Assembly (NCBI GenBank): GCA_964538575.1
Contig: CAZIGG010000071.1
Span: 1-16,100, forward strand
DNA from: UBA2336 sp964538575
GTDB taxonomy: Bacteria > Bacteroidota > Bacteroidia > Cytophagales > Cyclobacteriaceae
Direction of reading: 5' to 3'
Length of the DNA stretch: 16,100 bases
Positions 1 to 7,627 of the stretch are shown piece after piece. The notes beneath the pieces were generated by a model, which ran no database searches, was not told the DNA's origin, and was given only the letters and a program-made list of their open reading frames with translations. Position 1 is the stretch's first letter; each line of letters begins with the position of its first letter. A program made the position numbers and the translations under genes.

Positions 1-83
1 TCAAACGGCCTTTGATCGAATCCAAGAATAAAGTTGTCGCGTTAGGCTTCGATGAAGCTGAGTACAGGAAAGCGTTTCACTAA
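1..83 (+). CDS. ArsC/Spx-like thioredoxin-fold protein, C-terminal end only
   Basis: An open frame enters from the left edge and reads from base 3 to a TAA at 81-83, giving 26 residues. It contains KRPLIES, then VVALGFDEAEYRKAFH. A K-R-P-(I/L) motif followed about ten residues later by a hydrophobic-GF-(D/S)-x-x-x-Y segment is the usual end of the ArsC/YffB/Spx family, small glutaredoxin-fold proteins annotated as arsenate reductases or RNA-polymerase-binding regulators. The catalytic N-terminal Cys lies outside the window, so reductase and regulator cannot be told apart. It runs the same way as the MATE gene 38 bp downstream, which seems to have its own promoter. The family call rests on a short motif only. 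Confidence 0.6.
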   Translation, partial: KRPLIESKNKVVALGFDEAEYRKAFH

Positions 84-103
84 TCCGGATCTTTAATTTC
101 TGT

Positions 104-111
104 TAGCTTTG
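104..111 (+). promoter_or_regulatory. -7 promoter element for the MATE gene
   Basis: TAGCTTTG matches the Bacteroidota -7 consensus TAnnTTTG exactly. No clear TTTG -33 box is seen about 19 bp upstream. The ATG lies only 10 bp beyond the element, so the message would have a very short leader or none if this element is used. Confidence 0.45.
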
Positions 112-121
112 CAGCGTTTTT

Positions 122-1459
122 ATGGAACTGCAGCTTAACACAGGATACCGCCAGATTTTAGGAATGGCATTGCCCATATCCTTAGCCATGCTGGTTCCGC
201 AGCTTAATTTTATAACCAACAATATTTTCCTGGGCGGGCTGGGTGAGAACGAATTAGCGAGCGCAGGCATTACGGGTGTTTACTACCTCATCTTTGCCGT
301 TATCGGTAACGGATTGAATAACGGTTTGCAGGCGCTGATCGCCCGCAGGGCGGGACAGGGATTGCATAAGGAAATCGGGAGGTTATTCTTTCATGGTGTA
401 TGGGTGGCATTGGCCATAGCTGCCGTTGGAATTCTTGTAACGTATACGTTTGCACCGGTTGTCCTGCGTTCACTGATTCACAATACATTCATTGCCGACC
501 AGGTAATTGATTTTCTGCTCATCCGGATCTGGGGTCTTCCCTTCCTGTACCTCTACGTGATGCGGAATGCATTGCTGGTGGGAATCAATAAGACAAAGTT
601 TCTCGTGTGGGGCACATTGGCCGAAGCCCTCATGAATGTTTTCTTTGATTACGGACTCATCTATGGTAAGCTCGGGCTTCCTGAAATTGGTTTTAATGGC
701 GCTGCATACGCGTCTATCATTGCGGAAGGTTCCGGACTGATCGTCATCTATGCTATTATCCGGTACAAAGGACTGCATAAGGCATTCTCGTTCTTTGAAA
801 ATGTTACGCTGGATATCCCGGTTTTTAAAATCATTTTGATCCAGTCTTCGCCTTTGATTGCCCAGTATGCCATCAGCATAGCGAGCTGGGAATATTTCTA
901 CATTCTTGTTGAGCATCACGGAGCGCGGGCACTGGCCATATCGAATACCATGCGTAACATTTTCGGCTTGTTTGGAATTTTTGCGTGGTCGTTTGCGGCA
1001 ACTGCCAATACCATGGTGAGCAACATTATCGGGCAGGGGCGGCAGGATGAAGTGATCGGGTTGGTTAAACGCATTGCAGGGATAAGTTTTTCCATTTCAG
1101 GAGTAATTTTTATCGTACTGAACTTAGTGCCGCACTGGTTCTTAGGTCTTTACAGTCAGGGTCCTGAGTTTATTGCAGAGGCCATCCCGGTAGTACGGAT
1201 TGTTTCCGTTGCACTTTTACTGATGTCGGTGGGTACCGTCTGGCTGAATTCCGTAACGGGAACCGGCAACACCGTGGTAAACCTGACCATCGAGTCCATT
1301 ACAATTGTTATTTACAGCGCCTACGTTTACCTCGTATTAGAATACTGGAAAATGCCGATCACCTGGGGGTGGGGTTCGGAATGGGTTTACTGGGTGTCGA
1401 TGTTCAGCATGGCCTGGTTCTACATGCGTTCCGGCAAATGGAAAAATAAAATCATCTGA
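122..1459 (+). CDS. MATE family efflux transporter
   Basis: A 445-residue inner-membrane protein with about 12 hydrophobic segments, the size and topology of MATE (multidrug and toxic compound extrusion) antiporters, which expel cationic drugs or metabolites in exchange for Na+ or H+. The N-terminus (GMALPISLAMLVPQLNFITN) is the typical first MATE helix, with a proline early in the helix and a polar face. A second, similar half begins near residue 235 (KIILIQSSPLIAQYAIS). The middle has the usual R-N-x-L-x-G-x-N pattern (RNALLVGINKTKFLVWG). The ATG at 122 is preferred because it puts the first helix at the usual distance from the N-terminus and follows a good -7 element. It seems to be a single-gene unit; the next gene starts 51 bp downstream. 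The substrate cannot be read from sequence. Confidence 0.9.
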   Translation: MELQLNTGYRQILGMALPISLAMLVPQLNFITNNIFLGGLGENELASAGITGVYYLIFAVIGNGLNNGLQALIARRAGQGLHKEIGRLFFHGVWVALAIAAVGILVTYTFAPVVLRSLIHNTFIADQVIDFLLIRIWGLPFLYLYVMRNALLVGINKTKFLVWGTLAEALMNVFFDYGLIYGKLGLPEIGFNGAAYASIIAEGSGLIVIYAIIRYKGLHKAFSFFENVTLDIPVFKIILIQSSPLIAQYAISIASWEYFYILVEHHGARALAISNTMRNIFGLFGIFAWSFAATANTMVSNIIGQGRQDEVIGLVKRIAGISFSISGVIFIVLNLVPHWFLGLYSQGPEFIAEAIPVVRIVSVALLLMSVGTVWLNSVTGTGNTVVNLTIESITIVIYSAYVYLVLEYWKMPITWGWGSEWVYWVSMFSMAWFYMRSGKWKNKII

Positions 1460-1510
1460 TCTGCTAACCATTTTTAATTTCATCCGTATCCATGGTCTGT
1501 ATCCAATGCT

Positions 1511-2227
1511 ATGAAATTTATTACTTCAACCCTGTTTGTTTTTATTATTCATGCTACCGGCTTTTCGCAGGGATTTATTGCCGCGATAAGCGCAGATGAT
1601 ATTGGCGTGATCCTGAATAATCCGGCTATAGTCATTCTTCAACATGGCGACACACTTTCCGGGAAACTCACCGGGGCTTCGCTGATCAATAATTATTTAA
1701 AAAATGTAAGACTTAAATCGGACGATGGCTCAACGCGCAAGCTTGATGCCGCAGAAATGAAAACGTTACAGGTAAAGGCTTCCGCGCTGGCCAAGATGGT
1801 CATGATAAATGAATCTGCTAACTCTATTTTCAGGACAATAAAAACAGACTTCAATTCAGTTGTAAACCGGGAGTACATACTTTTTGAGCAGGCATTACGT
1901 GCTACTAAAAAGGATAAACCCGCGATGATGCAATTGCTGAACCCGGGATTTGATCATGCAATAAAGGTTTATGCCGATCCAAACGCCAATGAAACGGGTG
2001 GTTTGAAGATGAATGACATTACAATTACAGGCGGGGCGGATAAGTCATATCTCTTCGTAAAAAATAATAAGAAAGTTGTGATCGTAAAGAAAGGAAGTTA
2101 CCGCAAGAATTTCGATGAACTATATGCGGATTGCCCGGAAATGCTAACCGCATTCGAAGGCGACAAAACAAAGTTTAAAGACATTGCCGGTCATGTTTTT
2201 GTGTATGACCAGCTTTGTAACAAGTAG
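1511..2227 (+). CDS. secreted protein of unknown function
   Basis: A 238-residue protein I do not recognise. Residues 1-20 form a Sec signal peptide: Lys at position 2, a hydrophobic core (LFVFIIHATG) and a probable cut after FSQ. There is no lipobox Cys, so it should be soluble in the periplasm or surface-exposed. The mature part opens with a beta-rich segment containing IVILQHGDTLSGKLTGA, a 'GDTLxGxL' pattern I associate with Bacteroidota secreted proteins of undefined role. A helical, lysine-rich middle follows, then a C-terminal segment with strand-like stretches (SYLFVKNNKKVVIVKKGSY) and two Cys (DCPEM and QLCNK) that could form a disulphide. It lies between the MATE and E1 genes on the same strand, 51 and 62 bp from them, with no obvious functional link. 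It is likely a real gene: signal peptide present, codon use like its neighbours. Confidence 0.7.
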   Translation: MKFITSTLFVFIIHATGFSQGFIAAISADDIGVILNNPAIVILQHGDTLSGKLTGASLINNYLKNVRLKSDDGSTRKLDAAEMKTLQVKASALAKMVMINESANSIFRTIKTDFNSVVNREYILFEQALRATKKDKPAMMQLLNPGFDHAIKVYADPNANETGGLKMNDITITGGADKSYLFVKNNKKVVIVKKGSYRKNFDELYADCPEMLTAFEGDKTKFKDIAGHVFVYDQLCNK

Positions 2228-2289
2228 CGCATTCAATCGTTTGAATAGCTAAAATTCCTATCTTTAAGCTTTCATCCGAATAGCTTAAG

Positions 2290-4236
2290 ATGCCAGAACC
2301 GGTAAAGGAAAAGCATAGAAAATCACAAACGTCAAATCTTTCACAAGATGTCTTACTAAAGGCGTATGCGCTTATGTGTACCGCCAGGCGAATGGCTGAA
2401 ACGTATGACGAGAACCGTGAAATTTGCAGCAAGTATGTTCATAGCACATCCCGCGGCCATGAAGCCATTCAGCTTGCGGCAGGCTTGCAGTTAAAGCCCT
2501 TCGATTTTGCTTCGTTGTATTATCGTGATGAGTCGATGCTGTTAGCCTTAGGCTTACAGCCGCATGAGCTGATGATGCAACTGATGGCCAAACGGGATGA
2601 TCCCTTCTCAGGCGGAAGAACGTATTATGGTCACCCGTCTTTGAAGCGTGACGAATTTCCGTTAATCCCGCATCAAAGTTCTGCCACCGGCATGCAGGCG
2701 ATCCCGGCAACCGGCATGGCACACGGCCTTGCATACCTCGAATCGCAAAAACTATTAAAAGGAAAAAATAACCCGATCGTTATATGCTCGCTGGGCGATG
2801 GGTCTGTAACGGAAGGAGAGGTTGCGGAAGCTTTCCAGATGGCGGTGCTTAAAAAGCTGCCGATCCTGTATCTCATCCAGGATAACGACTGGGGCATATC
2901 CGCTATGGGCAGCGAGATGCGGGCAATGGATGCGTACGAATATGCGGCAGGCTTTAAAGGCATGGAGCGGATGCGGGTGGACGGATCTGATTTTACAGAG
3001 TCATTTGAAGGATTGAGCAAGGCAATTGAATACGTTCGTAAGAAACGCGCTCCCATACTTGTTCATGCAACGTGCCCGTTGCTGGGCCATCATACTTCGG
3101 GTGTTCGAAAGGAATGGTACCGGGGCGATAACCTTGACCTTCATCAGCAGGATGACCCGCTGGTTAAGCTGGAAAAACTTTTGCTGCAACAGGTTGAAGA
3201 AAAAACTCTGGCTGAGATCCGGGATAAAGCTTCAAAATTTGTTGAATCGGAATACAAAAAATCCTTAGGCTCACCGGACCCTGATCCTGCGGATTTCGAT
3301 ACGCACGAATTTGCACCAACACCCATCACCGAAGAAAAAGGAATCCGGTCGCCAACAGGCGCGGAAAAAGTTGTGATGGTTGATGCTGCGCTTCACGCAG
3401 TGGATGAAATCTTAAAGAAACACCCGGAAGCGTTGTTTTACGGTCAGGATGTCGGCAGAAGGTTGGGCGGAGTTTTCCGTGAAGCTGCCACACTCGCGCA
3501 AAAATATGGTGATGAGCGCGTGTTCAATACGCCTATCCAGGAGGCTTACATTGTCGGGTCAACAGCCGGGATGTCTGCTGTCGGAGCAAAACCGATTGTT
3601 GAGATCCAGTTTGCTGATTATATCTGGCCGGGAATGAACCAGTTGGTGGAAGAACTCTCTAAAAGCTGCTATTTATCAAAAGGCCAGTTCCCGATACAAT
3701 CCCTCATCCGGGTACCGATTGGCGCGTACGGTGGCGGTGGGCCGTATCATTCCGGCAGTGTTGAGTCTGCGTTGCTTACCATCAGCGGAATTAAAATTGT
3801 TTATCCTTCCAATGCNNNNNNNNNNNNNNNNNNNNNNNNNNNNNNNNNNNNNNNNNNNNNNNNNNNNNNNNNNNNNNNNNNNNNNNNNNNNNNNNNNNNN
3901 NNNNNNNNNNNNNNNGAGGCTGCTAAAAAATTCAAGGGCCGGGTTGAGATTATGGATTTACGAACGCTTAATCCGCTGGATTGGGATGCGGTGCAAGCAT
4001 CCGTTAAAGCTCATGGCCGCGCAATGGTATTAACAGAAGAGCCGATTCATAATTCATTTGCTGAATCGTTAGCCGGGCGCGTATCAAAAGAGTGCTTTTC
4101 ATCTTTGGATGCACCCGTATGGACTGTAGGAGCAGTAAACCTTCCGGCTGTTCCGTTAAACGTTGACCTGGAAAAAATGATGCTGCCGAATAGCGATAAG
4201 GTGATTGTTGAGTTGGGGAAATTGCTCAGCTATTAG
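2290..4236 (+). CDS. fused alpha/beta E1 component of a 2-oxoacid (probably branched-chain) dehydrogenase, interrupted by an assembly gap
   Basis: Thiamine-diphosphate enzyme that decarboxylates a 2-oxoacid and passes the acyl group to the lipoyl E2 of a cytosolic dehydrogenase complex. The alpha part is residues 1 to about 345: TSRGHEAIQLA near 53, and the ThDP/Mg motif from GDG at 169-171 to Asn199 (QDNDWGIS). The loop LLGHHTSGVRKEWYR near 264 resembles the GHHST loop of branched-chain E1 alpha. The beta part follows: YGQDVGRRLGGVFRE near 384, TPIQEAYIVG with the ThDP-activating Glu at 418, and a C-terminal domain (IMDLRTLNPLDWD) after the gap. The two subunits are separate genes in many bacteria; fusion is common in Bacteroidota. 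The N run supplies only 33 unknown residues where about 68 are expected, so the intact protein should be nearer 680 than 648. No E2 or E3 gene is nearby. Branched-chain preference is inferred from the alpha loop; acetoin or pyruvate E1 is less likely. Confidence 0.88.
   Translation: MPEPVKEKHRKSQTSNLSQDVLLKAYALMCTARRMAETYDENREICSKYVHSTSRGHEAIQLAAGLQLKPFDFASLYYRDESMLLALGLQPHELMMQLMAKRDDPFSGGRTYYGHPSLKRDEFPLIPHQSSATGMQAIPATGMAHGLAYLESQKLLKGKNNPIVICSLGDGSVTEGEVAEAFQMAVLKKLPILYLIQDNDWGISAMGSEMRAMDAYEYAAGFKGMERMRVDGSDFTESFEGLSKAIEYVRKKRAPILVHATCPLLGHHTSGVRKEWYRGDNLDLHQQDDPLVKLEKLLLQQVEEKTLAEIRDKASKFVESEYKKSLGSPDPDPADFDTHEFAPTPITEEKGIRSPTGAEKVVMVDAALHAVDEILKKHPEALFYGQDVGRRLGGVFREAATLAQKYGDERVFNTPIQEAYIVGSTAGMSAVGAKPIVEIQFADYIWPGMNQLVEELSKSCYLSKGQFPIQSLIRVPIGAYGGGGPYHSGSVESALLTISGIKIVYPSNXXXXXXXXXXXXXXXXXXXXXXXXXXXXXXXXXXEAAKKFKGRVEIMDLRTLNPLDWDAVQASVKAHGRAMVLTEEPIHNSFAESLAGRVSKECFSSLDAPVWTVGAVNLPAVPLNVDLEKMMLPNSDKVIVELGKLLSY
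3816..3915. other. assembly gap (100 N) inside the E1 gene
   Basis: Exactly 100 N. The left side ends in VYPSNA and the right side resumes at EAAKKFKGRVEIMDL. Homologous E1 beta chains carry about 68 residues between these points, so the real missing DNA is probably about 200 bp and the N length is a placeholder. Confidence 0.95.
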
Positions 4237-4277
4237 GGTTACGGGGTTCGGGGTTCCGGATTGTGTAATGTATTTAC

Positions 4278-4301
4278 CGCAAAGGTGCTAAGGCGCGAAG
4301 T
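4278..4301. repeat. three tandem degenerate 8-bp units in an intergenic spacer
   Basis: CGCAAAGG, TGCTAAGG and CGCGAAGT lie end to end, each agreeing with the pattern nGCnAAGn. They sit in the 156-bp spacer between the convergent E1 and tamL genes. No open frame of useful length covers them. I recall similar 'accgcaaaggcgctaagg' strings in other Bacteroidota spacers, but cannot check this here. Confidence 0.55.
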
Positions 4302-4325
4302 TTCGTTTGTTGGTTGCCAGTTACA

Positions 4326-4388
4326 GGTTCAGGTTTCAGGGTTCGGTTTACCGGTTTGTTGGTTCAATGTTTTTTAGGTTCAATGTTT
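4326..4388. repeat. degenerate GGTTC-type repeat cluster
   Basis: The 12-mer GGTTCAATGTTT occurs twice (4361-4372 and 4377-4388), 16 bp apart. It is preceded by looser copies of the GGTTC/GGTTTC core from 4326 to about 4350, and another is seen near 4245. The right edge nearly touches the tamL stop. This looks like low-complexity spacer DNA rather than a mobile element: there are no inverted ends or target duplications. Confidence 0.55.
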
Positions 4389-4392
4389 CGGG

Positions 4393-6876
4393 TTAGAACG
4401 AATACCCGATACCAATATTATAGATCACCGGCTCATTGTGGCTGGTGTAGGGCCGGAAGAACCTGACATTGTCAAGAACAAATCTCTCTCCTTCATCGCG
4501 GGCGGGATCGTATGCCTTGATGCCCAGGTCGAAACGTAAGATGAGGAACGAGAAATTGAATCGCACTCCGAAGCCTGTTCCTACCCCGATTTCGCGATAG
4601 AACTGGTTAAGCCTAAACTCCGAATTACCTTTGTCTTCACCGTTATCATCCAGCGGTTTAAGCGTCCACACGTTTCCGGCATCTATAAAAACCGCGCCTT
4701 CCACAAAGCCGAAGATTTTTTTGCGGAGTTCTATGCTCCCTTCCAGCAGCACGCTTCCCGGTTTTTCAAACTGATAATTGAAATAGCCATCCTGTGCAAT
4801 ATTCTCGCTGACATCCGGCTTGAATGATCCCTGGCCCAATCTCCGGGGCCTCCAGGCACGGATGCTATTGCTTCCGCCTGCAAAGAAATATTTTTCATAT
4901 GGAAGCGCCTGGGTAGTATCGCCATAGGCATACGCAACACCGCCATTAAACCTGTACGCGAACATGGTTGTCCGGTCGAGCGCTTTTACCCTTCGGAAAT
5001 CGACATTGGCTCGCAGGTATTTGAAATTCTGGAGACCATCAGGAGTAATATCAATCAGGTTGTGAATTGTTCCCCCGCTTTCAACAGCCCATCGAAAGAA
5101 CGCAGACGTGTTACCGGGGCTGCCGTAATTATTAAAATTCCAGGTCATGCTAAAAATCATACTGCTGACAAAAGACGGATTGAACGAATAAATCAGCGGG
5201 TTTCCGTATTTCTGATATTGCTCGTTCAGAAAATTCTGGAATTCAGTGTTTGTTTCCGAATTAATAACGCTCAGGTTGACTACCGTGAAATCATATCGCC
5301 TGATGCGTTGGTTATCCCAGCTATAGGTAAGGTTGGCAGACGTGGACTTCCGGATATATTCAGGGCGATTTGTATAGGAATACCCGGTCAGAATTTTTGT
5401 TCGCGGGTTAACCCTGCCTAACCGGTAGCGTTTCTCATCGCTTAAGGGAAGAAGGAATTGCGGAAAAAAAATGGCGGCATTAACACCTGCTTCAATGCTC
5501 CGGTAAACGCTCAGGTTGGTTTCTGATGTTGCCGCGAGCACACCCTCATACCCGAGCCAGCCATTCATTTCAAAATTCTCCAATCCCTTAAAGATGTTCC
5601 GCTTGAGCAGGTTCACTTTAACAAACGGCCCCGGAGTGCCTTGTGTGACGCTCATTCCAATTTCATTCGACCATTGGTACCGGTCTAACGGACTTGTAAA
5701 AATATTGGCAATGAACCTTCCGCCCGCGGTGTCGTAGTTTACATTCACAAATCTGAAGTTGTTCAGGTTGGCAAGCTGACGTTGCGTGTCGAAAGTTCCT
5801 TTGCGGCTATAGCGCTGGCCCGGGGCAATAAAAACACGCTGGCCTAACACTTTTAAGCTGTATTTACTTTCGAAGTACAGGTAGTTCACACTTCTTGAGT
5901 TTCTTTTTGTCCGAAACACATTTGATGCGGGCGGAGCTGTGCCTGCATCGGTTGTAAAATTAACTTCATCCACGAAGAATTTTTTGTGGTATCCGCGCTT
6001 AGCCGGATCATTAATAATAACCTGCACGCCAATTCTCCTGTTTGGCCGGTACGTTGTGTCTGTTTCAAACTCCACATATTGCCGGCTAAAATCGTAGTAG
6101 CCGTTATCTTTTAATAAAAGATCGATGCGCTCGCGTTCTTTTGAGAAATTATCCTGACGGTAACGCTGACCTTTTACCAGGAAGCTTTGCGCTTTGTTCT
6201 TAATAAGGAGATTATAAATTACGGTGTCGGTCACCCGGTAAAATACTGTATCAATCCGATAAGGCTGGCCCGCATTAACGGTGTACTCAATTCTTACCTT
6301 GTTCTTTATTCTTTCTTTGTTTTGCTTCTTCGGATTTTTGTGTTCCAGTTCGCAGAACGAAACCGCGTTATTGAAATACCCGTTTGAAAACAAGTAGTCG
6401 GAGAATTTAACAACCGTGAGATTGGCAGCCGCTGAATCATAAATAACGATGGGATCAATCCACTGCATGAACAGATTTCCGTTCTGGATCCGGTCATTCA
6501 TTTTGTCGATTTTGCTCTGTTTCGTAAACAGCAGGTTGTTGACCTTGTTATCGGATTTTGCTTTGGCAATTTTTGCGTTGTATTTTTTCTCAATCTTCGC
6601 GATTTTCTTTTCGTATTTTTTCGGATCGAATTTCCGCTTGCCGGAATAGTGTATCCAGCGGGGCGTCAGGGAAACAACGCCAAATGCCTTTTGATTTTCT
6701 TTTTGCGTGTAAAGATCTTTGAGTGTGCTCTCGCTGATGCCCTTCGGCAGGCCTTTTATTCTTTGCTTATAGAGCAGCCGTTCATTTTCTTTCAGGTACC
6801 GGGCGCCCGTACACCCTTGCAGCAGAAGCAAAACTGAGAAAAGAACGAAATAATATCTAATTTTCGAGGGTATCAA
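4393..6876 (-). CDS. tamL: TamL-type outer-membrane lipoprotein of the Omp85 (BamA/TamA) family
   Basis: An 827-residue Omp85 protein; in Bacteroidota the TamA role (outer-membrane partner of TamB) is played by a lipidated version, TamL. Residues 1-22 form a lipoprotein signal with lipobox L-Q-G-C, lipidation at Cys22. Charged helices lie around residues 78-130 (KKYEKKIAKIEKKYNAK), then POTRA-like segments (VIYDSAAANLTVVKFSDYLF near 145, and QRYRQDNFSKERERIDLLLK, where such domains usually sit). A beta-barrel fills roughly residues 400-827 and ends in YNIGIGYSF, an aromatic-terminated beta-signal expected for BAM-dependent insertion. The start is TTG: the codon two before it is an in-frame TGA and no ATG lies ahead of the signal peptide. 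It diverges from the methyltransferase gene with only 10 bp between start codons. No tamB is in the window. TamL rather than BamA is inferred from the lipobox and length. Confidence 0.88.
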   Translation of the reverse strand: MIPSKIRYYFVLFSVLLLLQGCTGARYLKENERLLYKQRIKGLPKGISESTLKDLYTQKENQKAFGVVSLTPRWIHYSGKRKFDPKKYEKKIAKIEKKYNAKIAKAKSDNKVNNLLFTKQSKIDKMNDRIQNGNLFMQWIDPIVIYDSAAANLTVVKFSDYLFSNGYFNNAVSFCELEHKNPKKQNKERIKNKVRIEYTVNAGQPYRIDTVFYRVTDTVIYNLLIKNKAQSFLVKGQRYRQDNFSKERERIDLLLKDNGYYDFSRQYVEFETDTTYRPNRRIGVQVIINDPAKRGYHKKFFVDEVNFTTDAGTAPPASNVFRTKRNSRSVNYLYFESKYSLKVLGQRVFIAPGQRYSRKGTFDTQRQLANLNNFRFVNVNYDTAGGRFIANIFTSPLDRYQWSNEIGMSVTQGTPGPFVKVNLLKRNIFKGLENFEMNGWLGYEGVLAATSETNLSVYRSIEAGVNAAIFFPQFLLPLSDEKRYRLGRVNPRTKILTGYSYTNRPEYIRKSTSANLTYSWDNQRIRRYDFTVVNLSVINSETNTEFQNFLNEQYQKYGNPLIYSFNPSFVSSMIFSMTWNFNNYGSPGNTSAFFRWAVESGGTIHNLIDITPDGLQNFKYLRANVDFRRVKALDRTTMFAYRFNGGVAYAYGDTTQALPYEKYFFAGGSNSIRAWRPRRLGQGSFKPDVSENIAQDGYFNYQFEKPGSVLLEGSIELRKKIFGFVEGAVFIDAGNVWTLKPLDDNGEDKGNSEFRLNQFYREIGVGTGFGVRFNFSFLILRFDLGIKAYDPARDEGERFVLDNVRFFRPYTSHNEPVIYNIGIGYSF

Positions 6877-6886
6877 AGGTCAAAAA

Positions 6887-7627
6887 ATGCTTTCCAAAGC
6901 CCGGATTAAATTCATCAAATCTTTGCAATTAAAGAAATACCGAAAACAGGAACAATGTTTTACGGTACAGGGCGAAAAAAGTGTGCTGGAGACCCTTATG
7001 TCAACGTTACAGGTTCGTGAATTGTATGCGACAAGTGATTTTATTGAGCGGCAAACGTCAGCGTTGAGCCGATACAAAGGTGATCTTATCCAGGTAAAGG
7101 AAAATGAACTGGCTTTGTTGGGAGAATATACCACCAACGATGCAGCGCTTGCGGTTGTCACGATTCCTGACAATACCGGGTTTACGGTTAGCCCGGACGA
7201 ATTTGTGATTATGCTCGATGACATACGGGATCCGGGAAACCTGGGCACGATTATCCGGACAGCGGATTGGTACGGCATTACCAAAATCATTGCTTCCGAG
7301 GAAACAGCAGACGTCTACAACAGCAAGGTTATTCAGTCCAGCATGGGATCGTTCACAAGAATTCAGGTGTTCTATACCAACCTCGTGGAATTTTTAAAAG
7401 AGAACCCTGTACCGGTTTACGGCACATTCCTGGACGGAGAAAATGCACATTCTTTTACGTATGGAAAAGGAGGAATTCTTGTTGTGGGCAATGAGTCTAA
7501 CGGGATTTCAAAAGAAGTAGCGGGATTCGTAACGCATAAAATTACGATACCTCCATACGGAAAAGCAGAATCATTAAATGCCGCCATTGCAACAGCAGTA
7601 ATTTTAGATAATATCCGCAGGCGTTAG
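6887..7627 (+). CDS. TrmH/SpoU-family RNA 2'-O-methyltransferase
   Basis: A 246-residue cytosolic SAM-dependent SPOUT enzyme that methylates ribose 2'-OH in rRNA or tRNA. Residues 1 to about 95 form the L30e-like RNA-binding domain (FTVQGEKSVLETL near 25). The knotted catalytic domain shows all three SpoU motifs: motif 1 DDIRDPGNLGTIIRTADW (111-128, with Asn118 and catalytic Arg124), motif 2 VVGNESNGIS (199-208), and motif 3 IPPYGKAESLNAAIATAVIL (221-240). Length and N-terminal domain fit the RlmB-like/TrmH-like group, but the target nucleotide cannot be told from sequence. It diverges from tamL with 10 bp between start codons, so its promoter must lie inside the 5' part of tamL. Its stop codon overlaps that of the queuosine-precursor transporter gene: the four bases TTAG (7624-7627) hold TAG on + and TAA on -. 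Confidence 0.92.
   Translation: MLSKARIKFIKSLQLKKYRKQEQCFTVQGEKSVLETLMSTLQVRELYATSDFIERQTSALSRYKGDLIQVKENELALLGEYTTNDAALAVVTIPDNTGFTVSPDEFVIMLDDIRDPGNLGTIIRTADWYGITKIIASEETADVYNSKVIQSSMGSFTRIQVFYTNLVEFLKENPVPVYGTFLDGENAHSFTYGKGGILVVGNESNGISKEVAGFVTHKITIPPYGKAESLNAAIATAVILDNIRRR

Noticed and set aside
470..919. Long antisense open frame within the MATE gene, and similar ones inside E1, tamL and other genes
   Set aside because: No domain, signal peptide or start context. They mirror the codon structure of the real genes.
2240..2266. Promoter for the E1 gene (TTTG at 2240-2243 and TATCTTTA at 2259-2266)
   Set aside because: The boxes are 15 bp apart instead of about 19 and the -7 box lacks its final G. 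Plausible, but not listed as a feature.
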